DNA of 64,000 nucleotides, taken from the NCBI GenBank assembly GCA_903857665.1, contig CAIOFV010000105.1:1-64000 (forward strand), written 5' to 3'. Origin of the DNA: an uncultured Myxococcales bacterium. GTDB taxonomy: Bacteria; Myxococcota_A; UBA9042; DTJE01. Under the pieces are notes generated by a model, which was given only the letters and a program-made list of their open reading frames with translations, searched no databases and was not told the DNA's origin. The position numbers and the translations under genes were made by a program. Of this stretch, positions 1 to 15,598 are shown piece by piece. Position 1 is the first letter of the stretch, and every line of letters starts with the position of its first letter.

Positions 1-5445
<5,445 letters not shown>

Positions 5446-5473
5446 AGCAGGGACGGGCGGCGAGTCTCGCGGC

Positions 5474-5833
5474 TCACCCCGCCCGCAGCACCGGGGTCAC
5501 GGCGGCGCGCCCCTCCTCGCCCGTGCGGATGCGGTAGACCTTTTCGACGGGAATCACGAACACCTTGCCGTCGCCGACTTCACCCGTACGGGCGCTTTGC
5601 AGGATGGCCTGGACCGTCACATCGACGAACGGATCCGACACGCCGATCTCCAGCCGGACCTTCTCCTGCAGCGCCATCTTGACCCGGTTGCCGCGGTAGG
5701 TCGCCACCAGTTCGGTTTCGCCGCCGTGGCCCTGGACCTTGCTGATGGTCACGCCCTTCACATCGGCCTTGAACAGGGCCCCCAGCACGTCGTTGACTTT
5801 CTCGGGCCGGACGATCGCGACGATGAGCCTCAT
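5474..5833 (-). CDS. glnK: PII nitrogen regulatory protein (GlnK-type)
   Basis: This is a 119-residue PII signal protein. Such trimers bind ATP/ADP and 2-oxoglutarate and plug AmtB channels when nitrogen is sufficient. The start (MRLIVAIVRPEK), the T-loop region (GHGGETEL..TYRGNRV), the ADPFVD-like strand and the GDGKVFV loop are all present. Gapless numbering on G35, G37 and Y46-R47-G48 places valine at position 51, where E. coli GlnB/GlnK carry the uridylylated tyrosine. Regulation by uridylylation is therefore unlikely, though Y46 remains. The ATG overlaps the amtB stop (ATGA), with GGAGG 7 bases upstream, so the pair is translationally coupled and almost certainly works together. Confidence 0.95.
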   Translation of the reverse strand: MRLIVAIVRPEKVNDVLGALFKADVKGVTISKVQGHGGETELVATYRGNRVKMALQEKVRLEIGVSDPFVDVTVQAILQSARTGEVGDGKVFVIPVEKVYRIRTGEEGRAAVTPVLRAG

Positions 5834-7176
5834 GCGGCACCTCCGGTGGCGCCGGACGGCGACGCCGCAATACCCGACACCAGGCCGACCGCCGGATCGA
5901 ACATCGACATCTCGTCGATCAGGATGGCCCCTTCGCCGCTGGCATAGGCCTCCTCCTCGTGCATCGTGAGGTCCATGCCCGTCGCCTCCAGCCCCTCCCG
6001 GCTCCGCAGCGGGACCAGGAAGCCGATGACCTTCAGCAGCGCGAACGAGGCGACGCCGCTGTAGGCCAGGGTGACCAGGCACGCGACCAGCTGGATGACG
6101 ACCTGCCGCGGGTTGCCGGCCAGCAGGCCGTCCGTCCCGCCCCATGCCTTCTCGGCGAACACGCCGGTCAGCAGCGCGCCGGTCAGGCCGCCCAGCCCGT
6201 GCGCGGCGACGACGTCCAGCGAGTCGTCCAGGCGCGTCCTGGAACGCCACCGGATGGCGAAGTAGCTGGGCACCACGCCGAGGGCCCCGATGGCCAGCGC
6301 GCCCAGGGGGCTGACGTAGCCCGCGGCTGGCGTCACGGCGACCAGGCCCACCACGATGCCCGTCGCCGCGCCGACGGCGGTGGGCCGGCCCGAACGGACG
6401 AAGTCCAGCAGCATCCACACGGTCAGCGCGGCGCTCGGCGCCAGCATCGTGTTCACGAACGCGATCGCGGCCTTCCCGTTGGCGCCCAGGGCGCTCCCCG
6501 CGTTGAATCCGAACCAGCCGAACCACAGGAGGCCGGCGCCCAGCAGGACGAAGGGCACGTTGTGGGGAACAAGGGCCTGGCGCCCGTAGTCATGCCGCGG
6601 ACGGACCACCAGCGCCGCCACCAGCGCCGCCATGCCCGCGTTGATGTGGACCACCGTGCCGCCCGCGAAGTCCAGCGCCCCCAGGCCCGCCAGCCAGCCG
6701 TCGGCGCCCCATACCCAGTGGGCGACGGGCGCGTATACCAGCAGCGTCCACAGGCAGATGAACGCCAGGTAGGGGCCGAACTTGATCCGCTCGACCACCG
6801 CCCCCGAGATCAGCGCTGCGGTGATGATCGCGAAGGTCCCCTGGTACGCCATGTAGAGGACATGGGGGATCGTCCCGTTGGGCTCGATCCCGACTCCGCG
6901 CAGCAGCAGGTAGCCCGAGCCGCCCAGCCAGGAGGACCCCGGCGAAAAGGCCAGGCTGTAGCCTGCCAGCGCCCAGACGATGCCCACCACGCCCAGCGAC
7001 GCGAAGGACATCATCATGGTGTTCAGGGTGTTCTTGGAGCGCACGAGGCCGCCGTAGAAGAACGCCAGCGCAGGCGTCATCAGCAGCACCATCGCGCACG
7101 CGACCAGCATCCATGCGATGTCCGCCGGATTCAACACACCGGCCCCCGCCTGGATCGCCGTCACCGGATCGTTCAT
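5830..7176 (-). CDS. amtB: Ammonium transporter AmtB
   Basis: A 448-residue inner-membrane ammonium channel of the Amt/Mep/Rh family. The N-terminus carries the family signature (AFFYGGLVRSKN), about 11 hydrophobic segments follow, and both pore histidines are recognisable (GTVVHINAG and AAHGLGG). The cytoplasmic tail, which PII proteins contact, is longer than in E. coli AmtB and ends in an acidic then Gly/Ala/Ser-rich stretch. The ATG has GGGAGG 6-8 bases upstream. It is the first gene of a two-gene operon with glnK. A sigma-70-like promoter is seen upstream at 7212-7240. Confidence 0.97.
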   Translation of the reverse strand: MNDPVTAIQAGAGVLNPADIAWMLVACAMVLLMTPALAFFYGGLVRSKNTLNTMMMSFASLGVVGIVWALAGYSLAFSPGSSWLGGSGYLLLRGVGIEPNGTIPHVLYMAYQGTFAIITAALISGAVVERIKFGPYLAFICLWTLLVYAPVAHWVWGADGWLAGLGALDFAGGTVVHINAGMAALVAALVVRPRHDYGRQALVPHNVPFVLLGAGLLWFGWFGFNAGSALGANGKAAIAFVNTMLAPSAALTVWMLLDFVRSGRPTAVGAATGIVVGLVAVTPAAGYVSPLGALAIGALGVVPSYFAIRWRSRTRLDDSLDVVAAHGLGGLTGALLTGVFAEKAWGGTDGLLAGNPRQVVIQLVACLVTLAYSGVASFALLKVIGFLVPLRSREGLEATGMDLTMHEEEAYASGEGAILIDEMSMFDPAVGLVSGIAASPSGATGGAA

Positions 7177-7211
7177 GCCAATCCTCCCACGTCGGAATGG
7201 TCGACGAAGGA

Positions 7212-7240
7212 TTAATGGACTTCAATTGTCCTACTGTCAA
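7212..7240 (-). promoter_or_regulatory. Candidate promoter for amtB-glnK
   Basis: On the minus strand TTGACA and CATTAA are separated by 17 bp and lie about 40 bp upstream of the amtB ATG. The -35 is a perfect match and the -10 is weak. No sigma-54 -24/-12 site (TGGCAC-N5-TTGC) was found nearby. Confidence 0.4.
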
Positions 7241-7364
7241 TCCGGTGACGCGTTTCTGGCCATTCTTCCAAGTCAAACCGGCATGTATCGCGGCGCCTGC
7301 TGTCCGGCTGACTTCCAAATCCTGCCCATCCTGCACGTTGCGACAGTCACCATGCGGCGGGCCC

Positions 7365-10073
7365 CTATCCTTCCGGGGTCGGCGCGGGAGCGTCGAGGGC
7401 CTCGCGGACCATGCGGGTGAGATCGAGCACCGAGAACGGCTTCTGGAGGAATCGCACGCCGGGTTCCAGCACGCCGTGCCGGATGATCACGTCGTCCGTA
7501 TACCCGGACATGAATACGACACGCAGCCCCTGCTGGCGTTTCGCAAGACGGGCGTACAGTTCCCGACCGTTGGCGCCCGGCAGGATCACGTCGCTCACCA
7601 GGAGGTCCAGCCGGCCCGGGTGCGCAACGGCCAGCGCCTCGGCACTATCGACGTCGCCCGCCTCGATCACGCGGTAGCCATGGGATTCCAGGATGCTGCG
7701 CGCCAGCCCGCGCACGCTGGGTTCGTCCTCGACCAGGAGGAGCGTCTCGCCGCCGCCCTTCGCGAGCCGTTCGACGGCAGCCGCCTCCGCAGGCTCCGGG
7801 GCGGATTCCACCCGCGGCAGGTACACGCGGAAGGTGGTTCCATGGCCGAGCGTGCTATCGACGAGCACGTGGCCACCATGCTGCTTCACCACCCCGTACG
7901 TGGTTGCAAGCCCCAGGCCGGTGCCGCGCCCCACCCGCTTCGTCGTGAAGAAGGGTTCGAACACGCGGGCCTGGGTATCCGCATCCATGCCATGGCCTGT
8001 GTCGCTGACCTCCAGCACGGCCCAGGTCCCCGCTGGCACGCCGGGATGGCGGGGATCGTCGGCATCCAGCGTGATCCCGGAGGTACGGATCCGGAGCCGC
8101 CCACCGCCCGACATCGCGTCCTGGGCGTTCATCGCCAGGTTCACCAGCACCTGGTCCACCTGGGAGGGATCGGCCAGGACGTCCAGCGGCTCGGATGCCG
8201 GTTCGATCGTCAGGACGAGATCCTCGCGGATCAAGCGGGTGAGCATCGGCGCCACCGCGCTCACCAGCACGTTGAGGTTCACCGCCTTCATCTGCAGCAA
8301 CTGGCGCCGACCGTAGGCCAGCAACTGGCTCGTCAGGTCCTTGCCGCGCACCCCGGCCGACCGGATCTGCTCCAGCGACGATCGCAGGGAGGACTCCTGC
8401 GGGAGGCCCAGCAGCAGCAGGTCCGAAAAGCCGATGATCGGCGTCAGGAGGTTGTTGAAGTCGTGGGCCACGCCTCCCGCAAGCCGGCCGATCGACTCCA
8501 GGCGGTGGGCCTCCCTCAGTCGAGCCTCCAGCGTCGCCCGCTCGGACTCGGCACGCTTGCGGTCGGAAATGTCACGCAGCATCGACACGAATCGCGGAGG
8601 CCCGCCGTCCGGATCCACCATCAGCCGCGTGCTGATCGCGCAAGGGATGGCGCGGCCGTCCCTGTGCCGGATCCGCACCTCGAAGTCGTCGATGCGCCCG
8701 TGGGCGGCCAGTTGGCCCACGATCTCGCCCCAGGCACCGGGATCGGCGAAGGTGTCCCGCGGCCGCAGGCGCCCGATCGCCTCCTCCCGCGTGAAGCCGA
8801 ACAGGCGCTCCACCGAGGGGCTGACCTCGAGGATGACGCCGTCGGGCCCGGTCTCGACATACGCATCGACGATGTTCGTGAAGATCCGTCGGTACCGCGC
8901 CTCGTTCGCCGCCAGGAGCTGCATCGAGCGCTTGCGCTCCGAGATGTCGCGGGCCACGACCGCGTTACGGGCCGGCGTCCCGGCATCCTTCGCCGCGAGG
9001 ACGAACGCGGAATACTCGACGTCGATGGGCCGGCCCGTCCCGAAGTGACGAAGCCGGGCTTCGCCGGAAAGGGAACCCGGGTTGCGCAGCGCCGGCAGCA
9101 GCAGCGCCTCGACTTCCGGTCGCCAGGTCTCGTCGAGGAAGTCGGCAATCGGCTTCCCCACGGCCTCGGCCGGATCGGTCAGCCCGACCATCGCCAGGCC
9201 GGCGGGATTGAGGTAGGCGACGTTCCCGTCCAGGGTCCCGATACTGATGAACTCGTTGCTGTTCTCGACCAGCGTCAGGAAGGTTTCGTAACCGGCCTGG
9301 GCGCTCTTCCATGCCTCGATGTCACGGGTGACGGTAAGGAGGTAGGACACCCCGCCGATTCGGAAGGTCCGGGCCGACAGCAGGCCCGTGATCGTGCGGC
9401 CGCTCTTCAGCCGGAAGCGGGCCTCCAGGTTGGTCACGGCGCCGTGGGCCCGCAGGGCGTCGATCAGCCGGATCTGGTCGGCCGGGTCGGCCCAGATGCC
9501 GACCTCCAGGGGATCGCGACCGACCACCTCCTCCCGGCTCCAGCCGGTCATCGTCGTGAAGACCTCGTTGACGTCGATGTAGGCGCCATCGGGCAACCGG
9601 TTGAAGTTGATCGCATCCGGGCTGGTCTGGAACGCCGTCCGGAAGAACTCCTCGGCCTCGATCGATTTCGTCACTTCTTCAAGGACGACGGCCACCGCCT
9701 CGACCTGACCCGCGGCGCCCAGCAGGGGCGAGGCGGCGACCTCGAGGATCCGCTGGGCGCCCGACGGCCCGGCGTACACCAGCCGGATGCCGCGTACCGG
9801 CTCGCCCGTGCGCGACGCCACCGCCCAGGGCAGGGAGTCGGGGGGAAGCGGGCCGACATCCCGCCCGTTCGTCGGCGAGGCGGTACCCAGCAGCGCGGCG
9901 ATCCCGTCCCGGGTCGTGCCCAGCACGTCCTCCGCGCGACGGTTCGCGTAGAGGCATGTTCCGTCAGGGCCCAGGACCACGGTGGCGGCCGGGCTGGCGT
10001 CGAGCACACGAAGGCCCGTCACGATCGCGTCGGAAGCGCCGTCCTGGCTGGAACTCGCGGGCCCGTCCACCAT
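7365..10073 (-). CDS. Multi-PAS hybrid sensor histidine kinase with C-terminal receiver
   Basis: A 902-residue cytoplasmic hybrid kinase. Four PAS-type sensor segments span roughly residues 15-130, 138-255, 260-385 and 395-515. Then come a HisKA dimerisation helix with the phospho-acceptor His537 (GGVAHDFNNLL), a HATPase domain with DTGHGMD and a G-rich GRGTGLGL lid, and a receiver domain with Asp828 (VSDVILPG) and the conserved Lys in LQKPF. No transmembrane helix is seen, so it should sense an intracellular signal such as redox state or a small ligand. It lies 51 bp downstream of a second hybrid kinase in the same direction and is probably co-transcribed. No phosphotransfer protein or DNA-binding regulator is adjacent, so the output is unknown. 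Confidence 0.93.
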   Translation of the reverse strand: MVDGPASSSQDGASDAIVTGLRVLDASPAATVVLGPDGTCLYANRRAEDVLGTTRDGIAALLGTASPTNGRDVGPLPPDSLPWAVASRTGEPVRGIRLVYAGPSGAQRILEVAASPLLGAAGQVEAVAVVLEEVTKSIEAEEFFRTAFQTSPDAINFNRLPDGAYIDVNEVFTTMTGWSREEVVGRDPLEVGIWADPADQIRLIDALRAHGAVTNLEARFRLKSGRTITGLLSARTFRIGGVSYLLTVTRDIEAWKSAQAGYETFLTLVENSNEFISIGTLDGNVAYLNPAGLAMVGLTDPAEAVGKPIADFLDETWRPEVEALLLPALRNPGSLSGEARLRHFGTGRPIDVEYSAFVLAAKDAGTPARNAVVARDISERKRSMQLLAANEARYRRIFTNIVDAYVETGPDGVILEVSPSVERLFGFTREEAIGRLRPRDTFADPGAWGEIVGQLAAHGRIDDFEVRIRHRDGRAIPCAISTRLMVDPDGGPPRFVSMLRDISDRKRAESERATLEARLREAHRLESIGRLAGGVAHDFNNLLTPIIGFSDLLLLGLPQESSLRSSLEQIRSAGVRGKDLTSQLLAYGRRQLLQMKAVNLNVLVSAVAPMLTRLIREDLVLTIEPASEPLDVLADPSQVDQVLVNLAMNAQDAMSGGGRLRIRTSGITLDADDPRHPGVPAGTWAVLEVSDTGHGMDADTQARVFEPFFTTKRVGRGTGLGLATTYGVVKQHGGHVLVDSTLGHGTTFRVYLPRVESAPEPAEAAAVERLAKGGGETLLLVEDEPSVRGLARSILESHGYRVIEAGDVDSAEALAVAHPGRLDLLVSDVILPGANGRELYARLAKRQQGLRVVFMSGYTDDVIIRHGVLEPGVRFLQKPFSVLDLTRMVREALDAPAPTPEG

Positions 10074-10124
10074 GCCTCGTCAACCCGGGTGAGCGGGAGG
10101 GCCCCACCCCACCCGTTCCGCCGC

Positions 10125-11801
<1,677 letters not shown>

Positions 11802-11910
11802 CCCAACCCTCTTCGTTCATGCTCCAGGGACGCGGTCTCCCGAGGTCCGACCTCCGAACTCCCTCGGATGGCCTCCGCCCGCACGCGGACCGTTGATTCG
11901 AATCTACCCA

Positions 11911-11938
11911 AGGATAGGCGCCTGGGCCTACAGGTCAA
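11911..11938 (-). promoter_or_regulatory. Candidate promoter for the two-kinase operon
   Basis: On the minus strand TTGACC and TATCCT are separated by 16 bp, about 110 bp upstream of the kinase start. The spacer contains the 8-bp palindrome AGGCGCCT, which could be a binding site. Confidence 0.35.
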
Positions 11939-12027
11939 GGCAGTCGCCGCAGCATTGGCCCCCCGCGCAGTCTGCCGAGAGCGGAGCCTCTTCCCGGTCG
12001 CGGATCCCCGGATCCCGGCCCACGAAC

Positions 12028-12056
12028 TTGCCAAACCGCCCGTGAAGGCGCATAGT
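12028..12056 (+). promoter_or_regulatory. Candidate promoter for the DEAD-box helicase
   Basis: TTGCCA and CATAGT are separated by 17 bp. The predicted transcript starts near 12063, leaving a leader of roughly 150 bases before the TTG start at 12211. Long leaders are common on DEAD-box and cold-shock genes. Confidence 0.4.
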
Positions 12057-12210
12057 GCCTTCGAAGCCGACCCCCCGTGGGCGGCAAGACGGTGGCCTCT
12101 TCCGGCGATCCCTCCGTTTGCTTCAACAACATCAGCCGGAACCGGACGGGCAATGACGCCCGCCGATGCAACGCCCCATCCCTCGATGGAAGGGCAAAGG
12201 AGTCTGTACC

Positions 12211-13872
12211 TTGAGTTTTGATTCTTCCATGGTTCCCGAAGGTTCTACCAGTCCCGAGGCCCCCGTGGGCACCTTCCAGCAGTTCGGCCTGCACGCGGAC
12301 CTGCTGCGCGGCATCACCGACATGGGCTTCGCGAAGCCCACTCCCATCCAGGCCATCGCGATCCCGCCGCTGATGGAAGGGCGCGACGTGCTGGGCGCCG
12401 CGGCCACCGGTTCGGGCAAGACCGCGGCCTTCCTGCTGCCGATCCTGCACCGGCTGATGGACAAGCCCCGTGGCACCACCCGCGTGCTGGTCCTGGAGCC
12501 GACCCGCGAGCTTGCGGCGCAGGTCGTCGAGCACATGGGCGAGCTGGCCCGGCACACCCGGCTTCGCGCCGCATCGGTGTTCGGCGGCGTGGGCATGGCC
12601 CCGCAGGTGGACGCGTTCCGCCGCGGCGTGGACGTGCTGGTCGCGACCCCCGGACGCTTGCTGGACCACATGCAGAACGACTACGCGCGCCTGGGAGGCC
12701 TGGACGTGCTGGTCGTGGACGAAGCCGACCGCATGCTGGACATGGGCTTCCTGCCCGACGTCAAGCGCGTGCTGGCCCAGTTGCCGGCGCGGCGCCAGAC
12801 GATGCTCTTTTCGGCGACGATGCCGCCCCCGATCGTGGAACTGTCCCGGGGCCTCCTGAAGAACCCCGTTGCGCTGAACATCCACAGGAAGGCCGCGCCG
12901 GCCAAGGGGATCACGCATCACGTGTACCCGGTGGCCCAGGACATGAAGCCGGCGCTGCTGGTCGATCTGCTGGCGAAGACCGACTACGAGAGCGTGCTGG
13001 CCTTCACCCGGACCAAGCACCGGGCGAACCGGCTGGCGGACCTGCTGGAAAAGCAGGGGATCGCCTGCACGCGCATCCACGGCAACCGCAGCCAGACGCG
13101 CCGCACGGAGGCGCTGTCGGGCTTCAAGGACGGCAAGTTCCGGGTCATGGTGGCCACCGACATCGCCGCCCGCGGCATCGACATCGAGGAACTGGCGCTG
13201 GTCATCAACGTGGACGTGCCGCACATGGCGGAAGACTACATCCACCGCGTGGGCCGCACCGCTCGCGCCGACGCGCTGGGCGTGGCCATCACGCTGGTGT
13301 CCCCCGAGGAGGAGGACGATCTGCGGGCCATCGAGCGGGCGCTGAACACGCGCCTGCCCCGGGAGCACCTGGAGGGCTTCGACTACAACCGCAAGGCCAC
13401 GGAGCGCTTCGAGGTCCCGATCGGCGTGCGGATCGCCGAGATCCGGGCGCGCAAGGCCGACGAGCGGGCACGCGGCCGCGAAAAGGCGGAACGGAAGGCG
13501 GCGGCCGTGGGCGCTCCGGCGTCCAGGACGCAGGCACAGGCCCCGCGGCCCGCGGCACCGGCGCGGCGACCGATCGAGGCTGCCCCGCGGCGACCCGAGC
13601 CGCAGCGCTACGCGGAACCGCCGCGGCGCTCCGAGCCTCCGCGCCGGCCGGAACCCCCTCGCCATTTCGAGGCGCCGCGCCAGGCCGTGCAACCCCGTCG
13701 CGTGGAAATGACCCCGGACACCGGCTCGCCCGATCGCTACAACATCCCGTCCCCGCGGCGCGACGACGCGGCGGCCCCGGCCCCCGCCGTGCAGGCGCAG
13801 GATTCCTGGGTCCGCAGCGCCACGTCCGGACGCGCGACGACGACGCACCGCATCGGCGGCGGTCGGCGCTAG
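12211..13872 (+). CDS. DEAD-box ATP-dependent RNA helicase (RhlE-like)
   Basis: A superfamily-2 RNA helicase of about 553 residues that unwinds short RNA duplexes, typically in ribosome assembly, RNA decay or cold adaptation. Visible motifs: Q-motif region (GFAKPTPIQ), motif I (AATGSGKT), Ia (PTREL), II (VDEADRML), III (SATMP), V (ATDIAARGID) and VI (HRVGRTAR). The last 150 residues are Arg/Pro/Ala-rich and probably disordered, suited to RNA binding. I place the start at a TTG, because AAAGGAG lies 9 bases before it, whereas the longer frame from 12166 has no ribosome-binding site and the ATG at 12229 also lacks one. It is transcribed alone. Confidence 0.93.
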   Translation: MSFDSSMVPEGSTSPEAPVGTFQQFGLHADLLRGITDMGFAKPTPIQAIAIPPLMEGRDVLGAAATGSGKTAAFLLPILHRLMDKPRGTTRVLVLEPTRELAAQVVEHMGELARHTRLRAASVFGGVGMAPQVDAFRRGVDVLVATPGRLLDHMQNDYARLGGLDVLVVDEADRMLDMGFLPDVKRVLAQLPARRQTMLFSATMPPPIVELSRGLLKNPVALNIHRKAAPAKGITHHVYPVAQDMKPALLVDLLAKTDYESVLAFTRTKHRANRLADLLEKQGIACTRIHGNRSQTRRTEALSGFKDGKFRVMVATDIAARGIDIEELALVINVDVPHMAEDYIHRVGRTARADALGVAITLVSPEEEDDLRAIERALNTRLPREHLEGFDYNRKATERFEVPIGVRIAEIRARKADERARGREKAERKAAAVGAPASRTQAQAPRPAAPARRPIEAAPRRPEPQRYAEPPRRSEPPRRPEPPRHFEAPRQAVQPRRVEMTPDTGSPDRYNIPSPRRDDAAAPAPAVQAQDSWVRSATSGRATTTHRIGGGRR

Positions 13873-13917
13873 GCACCGGACCGGTCATGGTCCCGACTCC
13901 CCCGGCGAAGCCTCGCC

Positions 13918-13947
13918 TTGCCCCCGATCGCGCCCAGGCGGCACAAT
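13918..13947 (+). promoter_or_regulatory. Candidate promoter for the JAMM protein
   Basis: TTGCCC and CACAAT are separated by 18 bp. The -10 covers the ATG at 13946, which argues against that ATG as a start and supports the GTG at 13976. Confidence 0.45.
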
Positions 13948-13975
13948 GCGTCCTGGGCGCTGCGGAGGCCCGGCC

Positions 13976-14713
13976 GTGAGCAAGGTGGAAGACCGGAACC
14001 CGAACGGGTACTACGTCCGGTTGTCCGAGGACGCCGTGGTGCAGTTGGTGCTGGCGGGCCTCGAGGCCTACTGCATCGACCACGCCCACGACGGCCGGCG
14101 CCGATCCAGCGTCGAAACCTACGGCACCCTGTGGGGCCACCAGGTGCAGGTCGGCGACAGCGGCCCGACCGTGTACTGCATCGAACTGGTGGGCATCGAC
14201 ACGTCGGCCGAGCGGGCCCGCGACTCGGTCCACGCGTCCACCGCCGCGCTGACGCTGAAGCGCGAGGTCATGGCCTCGCTGTGGCCGCAGTACCAGTTCC
14301 TGGGCGACGTGCACACGCACCCCTACGGCCACGTGTCCAAGGTGTCGGAAACCGAGCGGGGCTTCAGCGACATCGACATCCAGGACATCACCGGCAACTC
14401 CCGGTACTGGGACGAGCACGGGTACCGGGTGGGGATGGTCCTGTCCCTCGCCTGGCTGAAGCACGCCAAGATGGATCCGAAGGTGGAGTTCCTGGACGAC
14501 GGATCGCTGCGGATCACCCTCAAGAACGTGCGGATGTGGCTGAAGGCCTACGTCGCGTATTCGGTCCAGAGGTCGCCGCCCGAGTTGGCCGTCACCGACC
14601 GGCAGGTCGTGATCGACTGCCCCGGGCTGACGGGCCTTAGCCTGCATTACGGACCGATGGGGAAGGTCGCCACGGGCCGCAAGCGGAAGTACATGCCTGC
14701 CGACCGCGGCTGA
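13976..14713 (+). CDS. JAB/MPN (JAMM) domain protein, putative Zn metalloprotease
   Basis: A 245-residue protein with the JAMM zinc-site pattern: Glu47 (SVETYG), His113 and His115 (DVHTHPYG), then Ser131 and Asp134 (FSDIDI). Between HxHP and SxxD there are 14 residues instead of about six, so the family loop carries an insertion. JAMM enzymes remove ubiquitin-like or sulfur-carrier proteins, or act in phage and defence systems. No ubiquitin-like, E1, E2 or cyclase gene is adjacent, so the substrate is unknown. The GTG start has GGAGG 7 bases upstream. It appears monocistronic. Confidence 0.75.
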   Translation: MSKVEDRNPNGYYVRLSEDAVVQLVLAGLEAYCIDHAHDGRRRSSVETYGTLWGHQVQVGDSGPTVYCIELVGIDTSAERARDSVHASTAALTLKREVMASLWPQYQFLGDVHTHPYGHVSKVSETERGFSDIDIQDITGNSRYWDEHGYRVGMVLSLAWLKHAKMDPKVEFLDDGSLRITLKNVRMWLKAYVAYSVQRSPPELAVTDRQVVIDCPGLTGLSLHYGPMGKVATGRKRKYMPADRG

Positions 14714-14799
14714 CCTCCCGGATGACCTCCCGGATGGGCGGGCGGGACGATGCGTGCTAGCCTTTCCCTGGAATCCGCAGACAACACGGGAGGCATGCC

Positions 14800-15570
14800 A
14801 TGGACTTGAAGGGCAAGGTGGCCGTGGTCACCGGGGGCGCGTCGGGCATCGGCCTGGCGATCGCCCAGGACTTCGCGCGTCGCGGGGCGGTCGTCGTCGT
14901 GGCCGACGTCAACGAGGCCGCGATCGGCCAGGCGGTCGATTCGATCACGGGGGCCGGCGGCCAGGCGTCGGGCCAGCCCTGCGACGTGCGGGACGAGGCC
15001 CAGGTGTCCGGCCTGATGGACGCCGCGGTGCGCCGGCACGGGCGACTGGACGTGGTGGTGGCCTGCGCCGGGATCCTGCGCGACGGGATGCTGCTGAAGG
15101 TCGACAAGGAAACGGGCAAGGTGGCGAGCCGCCTGCCCCTCGCGCAATGGCAGAGCGTCATCGACGTGAACCTGACGGGCGTGTTCCTGACGGGACGGGA
15201 GGCGGCGGCCCGCATGGTGGAATCGGGCAACGGCGGGGTGCTGATCCTGCTGTCGTCCATCGCCCGGGCCGGCAACATCGGCCAGACGTCCTACTCGGCG
15301 GCCAAGGCCGGAGTGGTGGCGCTGGCGGTATCGTGGTCCCGGGAACTGGCCCGCTACGGCATCCGCGTGAACGCGATCGCGCCCGGGTTCATCGAAACGC
15401 CGATGGTGATGAAGGACATGAAGCCGGAGGCCCTGGAAAAGTACCGCGCCACCATCCCTGTGGGGCGCATGGGCCGGCCCGACGAGATCGCGCAGACCGC
15501 GGCGTACATCGTGGACTGCGACCTGCTGACGGGTTCGTGCATCGACGTGACGGGCGGAGTGCGAATCTAG
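14800..15570 (+). CDS. Short-chain dehydrogenase/reductase
   Basis: A 256-residue classical SDR oxidoreductase. The Rossmann glycine motif TGGASGIG (11-18), Asp36 after beta-2 (favouring NAD(H) over NADP(H)), a CAG variant of the NNAG motif (89-91), and catalytic Asn124, Ser152/153, Tyr165 and Lys169 (YSAAK) are all visible. It resembles FabG and 3-hydroxyacyl-CoA dehydrogenases, but the substrate cannot be read from sequence. A Shine-Dalgarno GGGAGG lies 7 bases before the ATG. The following phosphodiesterase gene starts 28 bp later and may be co-transcribed. Confidence 0.9.
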   Translation: MDLKGKVAVVTGGASGIGLAIAQDFARRGAVVVVADVNEAAIGQAVDSITGAGGQASGQPCDVRDEAQVSGLMDAAVRRHGRLDVVVACAGILRDGMLLKVDKETGKVASRLPLAQWQSVIDVNLTGVFLTGREAAARMVESGNGGVLILLSSIARAGNIGQTSYSAAKAGVVALAVSWSRELARYGIRVNAIAPGFIETPMVMKDMKPEALEKYRATIPVGRMGRPDEIAQTAAYIVDCDLLTGSCIDVTGGVRI

Positions 15571-15598
15571 GCTCCCAGGCCCCGACCCGAGGAGGCCC

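Larger units (their letters stand above)
11802..12210. other. Divergent intergenic region, 409 bp
   Basis: This is the only gap over 300 bp. It separates the leftward kinase operon from the rightward helicase and holds one candidate promoter in each direction (11911-11938 minus, 12028-12056 plus). No convincing small gene, repeat or known riboswitch fold was seen. The helicase transcript would carry an untranslated leader of about 150 bases. Confidence 0.6.

Noticed and set aside
7177-7364. Sigma-54 promoter expected for a nitrogen-regulated amtB operon.
   Set aside because: No TGGCAC-N5-TTGC element was found; a sigma-70-like site fits better.
13946-13975. ATG at 13946 as start of the JAMM gene.
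   Set aside because: It lies inside the -10 element of the likely promoter and has no ribosome-binding site, whereas GTG at 13976 has GGAGG 7 bases upstream.
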